This document shows, piece by piece, positions 16,550-25,479 of a stretch of DNA of 58,569 bases. Positions within the stretch are counted from its first letter, which is position 1. Every line of letters starts with the position of its first letter. Under the pieces are notes generated by a model, which saw nothing but the letters and a program-made list of their open reading frames with translations, was not told the DNA's origin and did no database searches. Made by a program: the position numbers and the translations under genes. The stretch is from Aquimonas sp046318115 (lineage in GTDB: Bacteria; Pseudomonadota; Gammaproteobacteria; Xanthomonadales; Xanthomonadaceae), in the NCBI GenBank assembly GCA_046318115.1, contig JBKCVA010000073.1, positions 1 through 58,569 of the forward strand, given 5' to 3'.

Positions 16550-18031
16550 ATGCGCCTTCGATCCACCCTTGCCCTGCTCGCCCTGCTGCCGTTCACGGCC
16601 AGCCATGCCGCCACCACCTACACCGTCACCAGCACCGCCGACAGCGGTGCGGGCAGCCTGCGCGCGGCGATCCAGTCGCTCAATGCGAATACCGCGGAAA
16701 ACAACCACACCATCGCTTTCGCGGTCGGCAGCGGGCAAACGATCCAGGTGCTGAGCAACCTGCCGGCCATCGGCCGCAGCGGCGCCTTCGTCAGCATCGA
16801 CGGCAGCGGCAGCCCGGGCCTGCAGATCGACGGCATGGGCACGAGCCGCCTGCTGTTCTCGTTCGAGAACGCGTTGTTCAGCGTGCGCGATCTCACCCTG
16901 ACCCGGGGCTTCGCGGGTGGCGGCGGCTGCCTGCGCAGCGGCGTGGATGCCAGCGCCAGTTCGCCCATGGTGGTGGCGCGGGTGCTGTTCTCGGGCTGCC
17001 TGGCCGACATCCAGGGCGGCGGGGCGATCTATGCCGGCGCCCAGCTCACGGTCACCGACAGCGTCTTTCTCGACAACCAGGTGACGCTGATCCCCGGCGT
17101 GGCCTCCGGCGGCGGCGCGATCATCAAAACCGGCGCGGGCAACCTGATCGTCGAGCGCAGCACCTTCGTCGACAACCGCGTGCAGAGCAACGGCAGCGGC
17201 GACGCGACGCCGCTTGGCGGCGCGCTCTACATGGGGGGCAGCAGCCTGAACCACACGGTGCGCGACAGCGGGTTCAGCGGCAATCGGGTGGGCAATCCCG
17301 GCGGCACGGCGGGCGGCTTTGGTGGCGCCATCCATCTCGAAAGCGGCGGGCTGAGCGTGGAGCGCAGCTTCCTGCGCGGCAATGTGGCGGATCGCGAGGG
17401 CGGCGCGATTTCGGTGGCCGCCTTCGTCAACGCTTCGGCAGCGCGCAGCCTCAGCGTGCGCAACAGCAGCTTCGTCGCCAACAGCGCGGGCTGGGGCGGC
17501 GCCATCCACTTCGCCAACTACGGCGGCACCGGCGGTGTGCTGGACATTCGCAACAGCCTGTTTGAACGCAATGGCGCCTCCAGTGGCAGCGGCCAAAGCC
17601 TGCGCATGGCCGACAACGTGGGCAGCTTCAATCTGTCGCATACAGCCTTCGGCGCAGCTGGGCTCGACGGCAGCGCGACCGGCTCGCACTGCTCCGGAAC
17701 CGCGAACACGCACAGCGCGAATGCCACCCTGCAGGGCTCCTCGCTAGGTTGCGGAACCACAGCGCTGAGCGTGGCCACGCTGGGGCTGATCGGCAGCGAG
17801 CCGACCCTGCCGGCCGCACAGCCCGTGGCCTTCGCGCTGGCGCCGAACAGCCCGCTGGTCGATGCCGGTGCCTCGGGACCGGCCAGCCTGGCCAACCCGG
17901 CCGCCTGCCTGACCAGCGATGCCGTGGGCAGCCTGCGCCCGCAGTCGGGCCTCTATGGCGGGCCGATCCGTTGCGACATCGGGCCGCTGGAGTTCATCGG
18001 CCCGATGTTCCGCGACGGTTTCGAGGACTAG
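16550..18031 (+). CDS. Secreted right-handed beta-helix protein (choice-of-anchor Q type) ending in FRDGFED
   Basis: A 493-residue exported protein. ATG 16550 gives a signal peptide (MRLRSTLALLALLPFTASHAA). The mature part starts TTYTVTSTADSGAGSLRAAIQ, the usual opening of polymorphic-outer-membrane-type beta helices, and repeats short strands of the form GGAIxxxxGxLxVxxSxFxxNxA through residue 380. Near the end it has NSPLVDAGA and CDIGPLEF, the choice-of-anchor Q pattern, and then finishes FIGPMFRDGFED. It is probably a surface or extracellular adhesin-like protein. The terminal motif is shared with the small protein at 14125. Confidence 0.82.
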   Translation: MRLRSTLALLALLPFTASHAATTYTVTSTADSGAGSLRAAIQSLNANTAENNHTIAFAVGSGQTIQVLSNLPAIGRSGAFVSIDGSGSPGLQIDGMGTSRLLFSFENALFSVRDLTLTRGFAGGGGCLRSGVDASASSPMVVARVLFSGCLADIQGGGAIYAGAQLTVTDSVFLDNQVTLIPGVASGGGAIIKTGAGNLIVERSTFVDNRVQSNGSGDATPLGGALYMGGSSLNHTVRDSGFSGNRVGNPGGTAGGFGGAIHLESGGLSVERSFLRGNVADREGGAISVAAFVNASAARSLSVRNSSFVANSAGWGGAIHFANYGGTGGVLDIRNSLFERNGASSGSGQSLRMADNVGSFNLSHTAFGAAGLDGSATGSHCSGTANTHSANATLQGSSLGCGTTALSVATLGLIGSEPTLPAAQPVAFALAPNSPLVDAGASGPASLANPAACLTSDAVGSLRPQSGLYGGPIRCDIGPLEFIGPMFRDGFED

Positions 18032-18077
18032 CAGGCTGTTGAAAAACCGCCTGCTAGCTCGGCCAAGGAGGGCCGAG
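18029..18077. terminator. Two adjacent hairpins after the beta-helix gene
   Basis: TAGCAGGC/GCCTGCTA (18029-18036 with 18049-18056, 12-base loop containing GTTGAAAAA) is followed by CTCGGCC/GGCCGAG (18058-18064 with 18071-18077). The first stem begins at the stop codon of the gene. Termination is likely, though there is no T-run. The GGCTGTTGAAAAA loop resembles sequences often seen beside mobile elements in proteobacteria. Confidence 0.55.
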
Positions 18078-18223
18078 TCGACGAAGCAAGCGCGTAAGCG
18101 ATGGATGTGTCGGGAGGTGGTGCGGACCTGTGCCGGACCGCCGACTCGAAAAACTCCGATGAAGGGGGTTTTACGACAAGCTGCCAAGGGCGTCGGCAGC
18201 GCAAGCGCGATCCGCTGCGAGCC

Positions 18224-19177
18224 TCAGAGCCTGCGCAGCCGCACGCTGTAGCCCTGCACGGGCGGCTGGGTCGCTCCGGAAACCAGAGGCGTGCCGGAGT
18301 CGTCGATGGTGAGCGTCAGCTCGTCCGGGCCGTGCACGGTGATTTCGAAGATGCCGACAACCTGGACCGCGCGCGCCGCGCGGGCGGCGAAGGCGCATTC
18401 CGGATTGGGAAACTGCGTCGTGCAGGCGACGGACTCGGCCTCGGCGCGCAGCACCCGACCCAGCAGTCGCGTCGGCGACGCCCAGTAGGTTTCGGAGAAC
18501 ACATGCCACTGGCTGCTGCCGTCGATGGCGAAGTTGGACCAGCTGCCCCACAGGCTGTCGATGGCGGTGGAGCCCGCGGCGCGACGCTCGTGCTGCAGCA
18601 GCAGCCCGCTGCCCGAATGCTGCGGCGAGTACCAGGCGCCGCTGAGGTCGTACTGCGCGCTCACCGGGAACCGCCCAGCCGGCGGCTGGCGCGCCGCAGG
18701 CCACTGCGCCACCTGCCTGTCCACCGGCGCCTGGATGGCGACCTCAAGCGGCGGCAGCACGGTCAAGCCCTGGACCGGAGTGACGGTACTGCCATCGGGC
18801 GCCGCCAGCGCGTCGTGGGTGTTGACCACGGAAACTGTCAGCGCGCCAATCTCGGTCTCGTCGAAGCGCACGTTCTGGATGTCGCGGGTGAACGGGGTGA
18901 GCGCCGAAAAGCAGAATATGAAGGCCGAACGGTTCCAGAACAGGTTCAGCAGACGGCCCTCGCCGCTGCGCTCGAAGCCAAGCACGTTCGGCGTACAGCT
19001 GTCGCGCCAGACACCGCTGATCCGCAGCGTGACGGTCTCACCCGCAGGAATCTCGCGGGTCAGCTGGCCATTGGGCAGCACGCGCTGGATGTCATCAATG
19101 CGCGAGGCGGCTTCGGCCTGCGGCGCGAAGAGCGGGGTGACGAGTGTGGCGAGTACGAACAGCATCCTGGGTGTCAT
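18224..19177 (-). CDS. Secreted protein with a W-Y-x4-SGxG domain
   Basis: A 317-residue exported protein. ATG 19177 is preceded by GGAGGACCTC and yields a signal peptide (MTPRMLFVLATLVTPLFAPQAEA). The first half is a beta-rich region of unknown type (EIPAGETVTLRISGVWRD). From about residue 177, LSGAWYSPQHSGSGLLLQ resembles the two domains in the protease at 2828 (GSWYDATRSGEGWLFQ); a Cys pair follows (ACTTQFPNPEC). The C-terminal SVRLRRL carries no anchor. It points tail-to-tail at the beta-helix gene, with about 190 bases between the stops. Function unknown. Confidence 0.7.
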   Translation of the reverse strand: MTPRMLFVLATLVTPLFAPQAEAASRIDDIQRVLPNGQLTREIPAGETVTLRISGVWRDSCTPNVLGFERSGEGRLLNLFWNRSAFIFCFSALTPFTRDIQNVRFDETEIGALTVSVVNTHDALAAPDGSTVTPVQGLTVLPPLEVAIQAPVDRQVAQWPAARQPPAGRFPVSAQYDLSGAWYSPQHSGSGLLLQHERRAAGSTAIDSLWGSWSNFAIDGSSQWHVFSETYWASPTRLLGRVLRAEAESVACTTQFPNPECAFAARAARAVQVVGIFEITVHGPDELTLTIDDSGTPLVSGATQPPVQGYSVRLRRL

Positions 19178-19533
19178 GAGGTCCTCCCTGTTGTTGGATC
19201 CACGCCGATCAAGGCCCTCGTGAGCTTGATTCGCGAGCGCGCGCTCCTCGTCGCGCGGCAAGGCTGCGCGAGTCAACCTCGCCCCAAGGGCGTGGACGGA
19301 GCGCTCGGCGTGGGCGCGATACACGCTAGACAATCAGCGCTCGGGGAACTGCTGCGGATGTGTATCGAAAGCGTATCGATGCTGCGCGACCTGCAAACCC
19401 CAGGGCAGCGCAGGCCGTCGGCAGGCAAGCCGCATCGCCCGGCGACCGTGGGGATCGGCTCCGTTTCCGAGGGCGTGCGTCGCAGCGGCCAGTGGCACTC
19501 TGACCGCCAGCGGACCTCGATGCGCGCGAGCGG
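19178..19533. other. Intergenic gap with a degenerate dispersed-repeat copy
   Basis: About 19205-19275 (CGATCAAGGCC, then TTGATTCGCGAGCGCGCGC and GCGCGGCAAGGCTGCG) resembles the dispersed repeat at 13850-13925 in the same orientation. The promoter of the gene at 18224 should lie at the left end of this gap. I recognise no other element. Confidence 0.45.
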
Positions 19534-21726
19534 CTAACGCCGGAAACTGGCCGCGAGTGCGGAGAGGTGGCTGGACTGGAACTCCAGCGATTGCGCCGCG
19601 GCCGTTGCCTCTTCCACCAGGGACGCGTTCTGCTGGGTCGCATCGTCGAGCGCGGAGATGGTCTGCCCCACCTGGCTGATGCCGCTGGCCTGTTCGGACG
19701 AGGCGCGGGCGATATCCGCCATCAGTGCGGCGACACGCTGCACCGAACCGACCACGCCGTCGATCGTGTCGCCAGCCACGTGCACCTGCTCCGCGCCGGC
19801 CTCGATGCGCGCGATCGATTCCGAGATCAGGGACTTGATCTCACGGGCCGCCGCGGCCGAGCGCTGCGCCAGCGTTCGCACCTCACCGGCGACCACGGCG
19901 AAGCCGCGCCCCTGGTCGCCGGCACGCGCGGCTTCGACCGCGGCGTTCAAGGCGAGGATGTTGGTCTGGAAGGCGATGCCGTCAATCGTCGAGATGATGT
20001 CGTGCATGCGTCGCGAGTCGGCCGCGATGCGATTCATCGACTCGACGACCGCGCGCACTTCGGTACCGCCGCGCCCCGCTGTGGCGGCGGCTTTCTGCAC
20101 CAGCCCCTGCGCTTCGGCAGCACCGTCGGCGTTCGCGCGCACGGTACTGGTCAGCTCCTCCATCGACGCGGCCGTCTCTTCGAGGTTCGCGGCCTGCTGC
20201 TCGGTGCGGGCACCCAGATCCTGATTGCCTGCGGCGATCTCGACCGCTGCGCCGTGCACCTGGGTCACCGCGTCCTGGATGGCGCCGATGAGATCCGCGA
20301 GCCGCGCCGAGGTGCTGTTGGCGTCGTCGCGCAGCTGCCCGAACGTGCCCTGCATGGAACGCTCGATGCGATGCCGCAGGTCGCCCTTGGCCAGCGCCCG
20401 GAAGGCGCCGCCGAAGGCTTCGATACTGGGCTGCAGCTCATCGAGCAAGCGGTTCAGCCCCTCACCCACCGTGCGATGGAAGCCCTGCAGTCGCTGCGAA
20501 TCAATGCGGGCAGCCAGTTCGCCGCGCATGGCGGCTTCCACCAGACCGGCGATCTCACGTTCGACGCGCACGTCGTGGGTGCGGTCGCGCCACTCGACGA
20601 CATAGCCGAGCACCTGATCGCTGGCGTCGCGCACGGTGTTCGCGGACAGAAAGAAGTGCGCCGCACCGACCTGGATCTGGGTGCGATGCACCTGCCGCAA
20701 GCCTTCCAGAAGGGACTTCTGATGGCCCGGCCGGGCGTGGAAGGCGTCGATGCTCTGGCCCAGCAGCCGGTCCGGATCGAAGTCCGGGAACTGCCCGCGC
20801 AGCTCTGCCGCCTGTTCGCGCAGGATGGCCACCACCGCAGGATTGACGTAGACGATGCGGCGTTCGGCGTCGGCAATCATCACCGCCGTCGAGCTGCTGT
20901 CGAGCGCGCGGACCACCCGCAGATTGCTGGCTGCTTCGGCGCGCTCCTCGGCCAAACGCTGACGCAGGCGGGCCTGCATATCCTGCAGGCGCGCGAGGAT
21001 GCTGCGGGTGTCGCCCGGAGGCGCACCGATCGGCGTATCCAGATCGCCTGCGGCGATGCGCGCGGTGGCCTTCGCCGCCAGCACCGGCTCGCCGCCGATG
21101 TCGCGGCGCACGCTGCCGACGATCCACAGCCCGAGGGCAGCCATCACCAGCGCGGCGCTGAGAATCAAGGCCAGCTGCACAGTACGCACCTGATCGGCCA
21201 GCGCGCTGGCCTCGGTCGACAACTGCCCCACCTCGCGTTCGATTTCCTCGCTCAGCGCTTCCATCACGATGGCAAGGTCGTCATAGGCCGCTTCGAACTG
21301 GGTGAAGTCGGGGGCGACCCCGGCCAGCACCGCCTGCAGCTGCCCGCTGGCGTTCTGCAGATAGGCGTCCACCACCGGCCGCACGCGCGCGATGGCGTCG
21401 ACCAGCGCGGGTTCGGTGGCGTGCGCGGCGTTGTCGTCCAGCACCCTGCGCATCCACGCGGCGTGCTCCTCGTAGCCCAGGCGCGCGGCTTCCAGCGCTT
21501 CAGCGCGACCGGACTGCTGGGCGAGAGCCGCTTCCAGCACGTCGGCCTTGATGGCGTCGTGCATCATGTCGGCTTCGAGCTGGTTGCGCAGCAGCGCCGA
21601 GGTCCGCACCTGCGCTTCCGAGCCCTCGACCAGACGCTGCTGGCCCCACAGGCCCAACAGCCCTACCAGCAGGGCGCCCAGAAAGCCCGCCAGCGCGAGC
21701 AGGAACAGCCTGTTGCGAAGACTCAT
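19534..21726 (-). CDS. Methyl-accepting chemotaxis protein with HAMP and PAS domains
   Basis: A 730-residue receptor. Membrane helix 1 is at about 7-28 (NRLFLLALAGFLGALLVGLLG), a periplasmic helical sensor region follows to about 180, membrane helix 2 is at about 185-205, then HAMP (about 206-260), a cytoplasmic PAS domain (about 280-400; ALDSSSTAVMIADAERRIVYV), and the signalling domain (about 500-720). The tip for CheA/CheW binding reads DGIAFQTNILALNAAVEAAR, then GRGFAVVAGEVRTLAQRSA. There is no CheR-binding pentapeptide at the end. The ligand is unknown; the PAS domain might bind haem or flavin and report redox state. No other che genes are in the window. Confidence 0.95.
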   Translation of the reverse strand: MSLRNRLFLLALAGFLGALLVGLLGLWGQQRLVEGSEAQVRTSALLRNQLEADMMHDAIKADVLEAALAQQSGRAEALEAARLGYEEHAAWMRRVLDDNAAHATEPALVDAIARVRPVVDAYLQNASGQLQAVLAGVAPDFTQFEAAYDDLAIVMEALSEEIEREVGQLSTEASALADQVRTVQLALILSAALVMAALGLWIVGSVRRDIGGEPVLAAKATARIAAGDLDTPIGAPPGDTRSILARLQDMQARLRQRLAEERAEAASNLRVVRALDSSSTAVMIADAERRIVYVNPAVVAILREQAAELRGQFPDFDPDRLLGQSIDAFHARPGHQKSLLEGLRQVHRTQIQVGAAHFFLSANTVRDASDQVLGYVVEWRDRTHDVRVEREIAGLVEAAMRGELAARIDSQRLQGFHRTVGEGLNRLLDELQPSIEAFGGAFRALAKGDLRHRIERSMQGTFGQLRDDANSTSARLADLIGAIQDAVTQVHGAAVEIAAGNQDLGARTEQQAANLEETAASMEELTSTVRANADGAAEAQGLVQKAAATAGRGGTEVRAVVESMNRIAADSRRMHDIISTIDGIAFQTNILALNAAVEAARAGDQGRGFAVVAGEVRTLAQRSAAAAREIKSLISESIARIEAGAEQVHVAGDTIDGVVGSVQRVAALMADIARASSEQASGISQVGQTISALDDATQQNASLVEEATAAAQSLEFQSSHLSALAASFRR

Positions 21727-21803
21727 CGGGGACTCCGAATCAAGAGTGGAGACGCGGCACGCGCAAGTCTCGGGTGATCGAACGGAAGGACAGGGCCCGT
21801 CGC

Positions 21804-22610
21804 TCAGGGCCAGCGCGCCGACAGGCCCACGGTGATCGCGCTATCGACGCTGCGATCGTTCAATCCGAGTGCTATCGCGCTATCCAGCTGAAGGTCCGGG
21901 CTGAGCAGCCAGGCGGCGCCAAGATCGAGATAGGCCTCGGTGCCGCCGTGCTCCGAACTTGCGATCTGCGGCAGAGCAAGCTCGGCGAAACTGCGGAACC
22001 TCGGCGACCACGCCCGCCCCACAACGACACCGAAGATGCCGGCGGTGTAGTTCTCGTCGCCGTCGTCATCCAGCAGCACGCCGGGCATCAGGCCGAGCGA
22101 CCAGTCCTCGGACAGCGACCATTCGCCGACCCAGCGCAGCGAGGGGCGCACGCCCTCGCCGCGGAACGCGCGGTCACCGCTGGGCAGATCCAGATGGAAA
22201 AGCCAGGCCTGCGCAGGGCCGGCGCCAGTAGGCTCGGGCAACGCGTACTTGAGACCGAGGGCAAGGTCGGCGAAGCCGTCCAGGTCTTCCCGGAACGGCG
22301 CCGCACGCACCCGGGCGTCGAGCCAGCCGTCGGTCTCGAAGCGGGCCTCCCAGCGCTCGCCGAGACCGATCCGCAGCAGCGTTGGAGTGGCGAAGACTTC
22401 CGCACGCACGCCGTCTTCGCTGTCGCGTTCGAAGGCGACGCTGGTTTCGATCTGCCAGCGGCCTGACCCGACGCTCCGGCTCGACTCCACGAAGTCGGGG
22501 CGGTCGGTGGCGATCGGGCTCGCTGGCTGCGTGTGGCCGGCCATCGGCGGCAAGCCACAGACGCACAGTGCGCACCCGCGCGCGAGGGACGACAGAAGGC
22601 TGCTGCGCAT
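21804..22610 (-). CDS. Putative outer-membrane beta-barrel (MetA-pathway/transporter-like)
   Basis: A 268-residue exported protein. ATG 22610 follows GGAGCCCTGTC and gives a signal peptide ending near AGHTQ. The mature start ATDRPDFVESSRSVGSGRWQIE is the hallmark of the phenol-degradation MetA-type family (PF13557-like), and alternating strands continue to a terminal aromatic-like ITVGLSARWP, typical of a barrel. Such proteins are thought to carry small hydrophobic molecules across the outer membrane, but function is mostly unproven. It sits 77 bases after (in transcription, upstream of) the chemotaxis receptor. Confidence 0.75.
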   Translation of the reverse strand: MRSSLLSSLARGCALCVCGLPPMAGHTQPASPIATDRPDFVESSRSVGSGRWQIETSVAFERDSEDGVRAEVFATPTLLRIGLGERWEARFETDGWLDARVRAAPFREDLDGFADLALGLKYALPEPTGAGPAQAWLFHLDLPSGDRAFRGEGVRPSLRWVGEWSLSEDWSLGLMPGVLLDDDGDENYTAGIFGVVVGRAWSPRFRSFAELALPQIASSEHGGTEAYLDLGAAWLLSPDLQLDSAIALGLNDRSVDSAITVGLSARWP

Positions 22611-22959
22611 GACAGGGCTCCACGCTTGAGTTTCCTCATGCATGCAAAGCGTGTTCCATGGCACAGTTCGATAAACAATCGATTGCTCTGTCTGGTTTTA
22701 ACTTACAGAAGACGCCCGGCGACGAATTTCCGCCAGCGGGCACTCCGGGCGCTGTTCGCAGCAGCCCGGGAACAACGGTTCAGCGATCGGAGCCGATACA
22801 CGCGCAGCGACCACCGGAGGCCAGGGTCTCGGCGCTTCAGGAGAGCCCTGCCTTTCCATGCGGCCGGTGGAACCGGCGCGGCGACCGCGTGGCTTGGCTA
22901 TGCTTGCGCACCGCCATCCGCCTGACCGGGATCGGCGCTCACCTGACAACGAGATCCAC
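22611..22959. other. Divergent promoter region
   Basis: This 349-base gap separates two genes that start away from each other, so both promoters must lie here. The central part around 22660-22710 is AT-rich compared with its surroundings (GATAAACAATCGATTGCTCT, then TTTTAACTTACAG), which fits a promoter. I cannot assign -35 and -10 boxes with confidence. Confidence 0.4.
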
Positions 22960-23814
22960 ATGACCCTGCGCCGCGCCCCTTCCTCCACTCGCAGCGCAAC
23001 CCGGGTTGCGCTTTTGCTGGCAGGCGCATGCGCACTGCCGGCTCTTGCCGACACCCTGCGGATCAACGGCGAAATCAAGCAAACCGTGGGGGTGCTTCGC
23101 GAAGCCGTCAGCGGTGACGTCAGCTGCTATCTGCAGCTCGAATCGGACGCCGGCGAGACCTTCCACGAGTCCGGCGTGTTCGAACTGTGCGAAGACCCCT
23201 CGCTGATCGGCCAGCGTCTGAAACTCAGCTACTCGGTGGAGAACGTGCTGGCCGAGTCCTGCCAGGGCGATGTGGACTGCGGAGAAAGCGATCAGGTCGT
23301 GCTGGTGACGTCCGCACGGGTGTTGAGCGCCGCGACTTCGCCGATGGCCGCCTCACTGTGTGCGCCCGCTGAATCCATCGCCTTCGACTGCGCGACCGGG
23401 ACCAAACGGGTGTCGGTGTGCGCCTCGGCCGATGCCTCGAACGTGTCGGGGTCGCTGCAGTACCGCTTTGGCAAGGCCGATGGTAGCGCGCCGCCTGAAC
23501 TGGCCGTGCCTGACCACAGCGCGGTGCCGCGCCTGGCTTCACGCGGGGAGTCCACGCCGTTTGCCGGTGGCGGCGGCAGCTGGCTGCGCTTTCACAACGG
23601 CACGTATGCCTACGTGGTCTACAGCGGCATCGGCCGCTGGGGTGCCAACGGCGAAACCATGGAGCTGCAGGGCGTGCAGGTCGAGCGCGACGGCCAGGCC
23701 ATCGCCACCCTGCCCTGCACCGGACCGCTGCAGAGCGCGCTCGGGCCCGACTGGTTCGAGCGCATGGGCGTGATCTCCGAAGGCGAGGAGTTCTACTTTC
23801 CCAGCGAAGAATGA
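22960..23814 (+). CDS. Secreted hypothetical protein
   Basis: A 284-residue exported protein. ATG 22960 gives a signal peptide (VALLLAGACALPALA, cleavage before DTLRING). The first half (about 30-110) is a beta domain with Cys pairs; residues 135-260 contain SIAFDCATGTKRVSVCAS, YRFGKADG and SWLRFHNGTYAYVVYSG, a pattern seen in unnamed secreted proteins of proteobacteria where the central region binds or displays beta sheets. Alternative start ATG 22858 lacks a ribosome site. Function unknown. Confidence 0.7.
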   Translation: MTLRRAPSSTRSATRVALLLAGACALPALADTLRINGEIKQTVGVLREAVSGDVSCYLQLESDAGETFHESGVFELCEDPSLIGQRLKLSYSVENVLAESCQGDVDCGESDQVVLVTSARVLSAATSPMAASLCAPAESIAFDCATGTKRVSVCASADASNVSGSLQYRFGKADGSAPPELAVPDHSAVPRLASRGESTPFAGGGGSWLRFHNGTYAYVVYSGIGRWGANGETMELQGVQVERDGQAIATLPCTGPLQSALGPDWFERMGVISEGEEFYFPSEE

Positions 23815-23865
23815 GCGCGAGCGGAGCGAGGTCGACGCAGGTCGCCCCGCTCCCTCACCAGCGCT

Positions 23866-25152
23866 TTACTCGACGGCCTTTCCGCCGCCGAACAGGCCGG
23901 CATGCAGAGCATGGAACACGGTGCTCGCATCGACGGTGCCTTCGATGCGCTGGGCGCCCGGGCCGACGCCACGGACCACCGTGCCGCCGGCGCTGTCGCT
24001 CAGGGAAGCCCAGGTGATGTAGAAGGGCAGGCGCTGGCCGTGGCGGTCCGGCGGGGTGAGGAAGGGCTTGCCGCCATCGCTGTCCAGCGGCGAGCCGTTC
24101 TCGGTGACTTGGGGCAAGGGGCGCGGCAGCTCGTCGAGGTCATCGCTGGTGGCGTTCATGCCGCCGTTGTCGGAGTCGGACGCGACGATCACGGTCAGGC
24201 CGGGATCACGGGCAGCGTGGTCCAAGGCGATCGCGATGGCGCGATCCGCACCCTGGGCCGCATCGAGCGTGGCAGGCGCGTTGTTCTCCCCCGACAGATT
24301 GTCGGTGGCCTCCTCGTTGCCCACCAGCAGATAGCCCTTGGGGCTGTCGGCCAGCTGCTTCAGCGCGGCGGCGATCATCACATCGAAGCGCGGCGCCTGC
24401 GGCTGGAAGTTCGGCCGCTTCTGGGCGGCCAGCGTGGCTTCGTCGGCCTCGTTGAAGGTTTCCTCGGCGGCAAACAGGCCGAGCAGACGCGGCGTACCCG
24501 CCGGCACGGCCGCAAGCTCCTCGGCAGAAAAGACCACGGTGTAGCCCGCCGCGCGCGCCTCTTCGACGAGATAGCGGCCGTCCTCGCGCACGCCCTCGCC
24601 GTGGCGCCCGGCGACGCCCTTCGGCAGGAAGAACATCTCACCGCCGCCCAGCGCCACATCGGGCTGTGCGGCCAGGATCTGCGCTGCGATTTCGGCTTCG
24701 TCATCGCGGTTCGGCACGCGCGCCAGAAACGCGCCGGTGCCGGGCTCGGTGAGACTGGACGAATTGACGATGGCGATGCGTTTGCCGGCGGCCTTGGCTT
24801 CGCTCATCAGGCTGCCCGCGAACCCCGAGGCCGAGCGCGTCAGCGGCTCGCCCCGCAGGGTGCCGTAGGCATCGAGATCCACCCGCAGCCCCCAGGCGTG
24901 GGTGGTGGCGCCGGCGTTCGAGCTCTGGTTCACGGCATCCAGCGTGGGCCCGACATAGAGAGCCACCTGCGGCAGTCGGTCCCAGGCGAGGCGCCCATCG
25001 ACACCCACGGTGTACAGCCGCGTCGCCATCCAGGTGTTGGCGCCCATGCCGTCGGGGTGGAGGAAGATCGCGCTGCCGCTGGCAGACGCGGACGACAGCG
25101 GCGCCAGCGCATAAAGAGCGGCGGCAAGAGCAAGGAAGCGGACAGGACGCAT
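23866..25152 (-). CDS. Alkaline-phosphatase-family protein with non-classical metal ligands
   Basis: A 428-residue exported phosphatase-like protein. ATG 25152 follows AAGGTG and gives a signal peptide ending ASASG. It opens IFLHPDGMGANTW (the metal Asp of the family), has a candidate nucleophile Ser in QSSNAGATTHAWG, and retains Glu in VGNEEATDN. At sites where E. coli PhoA has histidine metal ligands, the sequence reads SGENNA, ASDSDNGGM and SDSAGGT, so His331, His370 and His412 equivalents seem replaced. This matches an alternative subfamily as I remember it, rather than random decay, because the surrounding blocks are intact. Activity and metals cannot be predicted from sequence. Confidence 0.8.
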   Translation of the reverse strand: MRPVRFLALAAALYALAPLSSASASGSAIFLHPDGMGANTWMATRLYTVGVDGRLAWDRLPQVALYVGPTLDAVNQSSNAGATTHAWGLRVDLDAYGTLRGEPLTRSASGFAGSLMSEAKAAGKRIAIVNSSSLTEPGTGAFLARVPNRDDEAEIAAQILAAQPDVALGGGEMFFLPKGVAGRHGEGVREDGRYLVEEARAAGYTVVFSAEELAAVPAGTPRLLGLFAAEETFNEADEATLAAQKRPNFQPQAPRFDVMIAAALKQLADSPKGYLLVGNEEATDNLSGENNAPATLDAAQGADRAIAIALDHAARDPGLTVIVASDSDNGGMNATSDDLDELPRPLPQVTENGSPLDSDGGKPFLTPPDRHGQRLPFYITWASLSDSAGGTVVRGVGPGAQRIEGTVDASTVFHALHAGLFGGGKAVE

Positions 25153-25185
25153 GCAGTCACCTTGGCAGCGGACGAAACCCCACAC

Positions 25186-25479
25186 TTTGCACGGCGAACG
25201 TTACAGCCACCACCTCGGAACATGCCCGCAGGCGACGGGCCTGCCCCACACCTGACTTCGACCCTGGACGAACGACACTGCGCGGGCCCGCTCGCTTCAA
25301 GGTCTCGCCCCAAGGTCAACCTCGCGCTGTTCGCTGTGCGCCTTCGAGAACATCGACCCGGCGGCCCTGGCCTGACCGACGGGACGCGCGAGCGGTTGAG
25401 ACGCGACAATGCAGCACCTCGAACACCACGGCCCGGCTTCGGCCACAATCGCAGTCCCCTCGCTTGCCCGCGTGCGTGA
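25186..25479. other. Divergent intergenic gap
   Basis: About 300 bases between the phosphatase start and the HEAGH gene. I see no repeat copy or gene. An in-frame extension of the phosphatase to 25185 exists but has no signal sequence. Confidence 0.4.

Noticed and set aside
19567..21777. Long plus-strand open frame opposite the chemotaxis receptor
   Set aside because: It mirrors the receptor codons and has no domain.
23902..25479. Open frame opposite the phosphatase
   Set aside because: No motif; the phosphatase frame has a signal peptide and conserved blocks.
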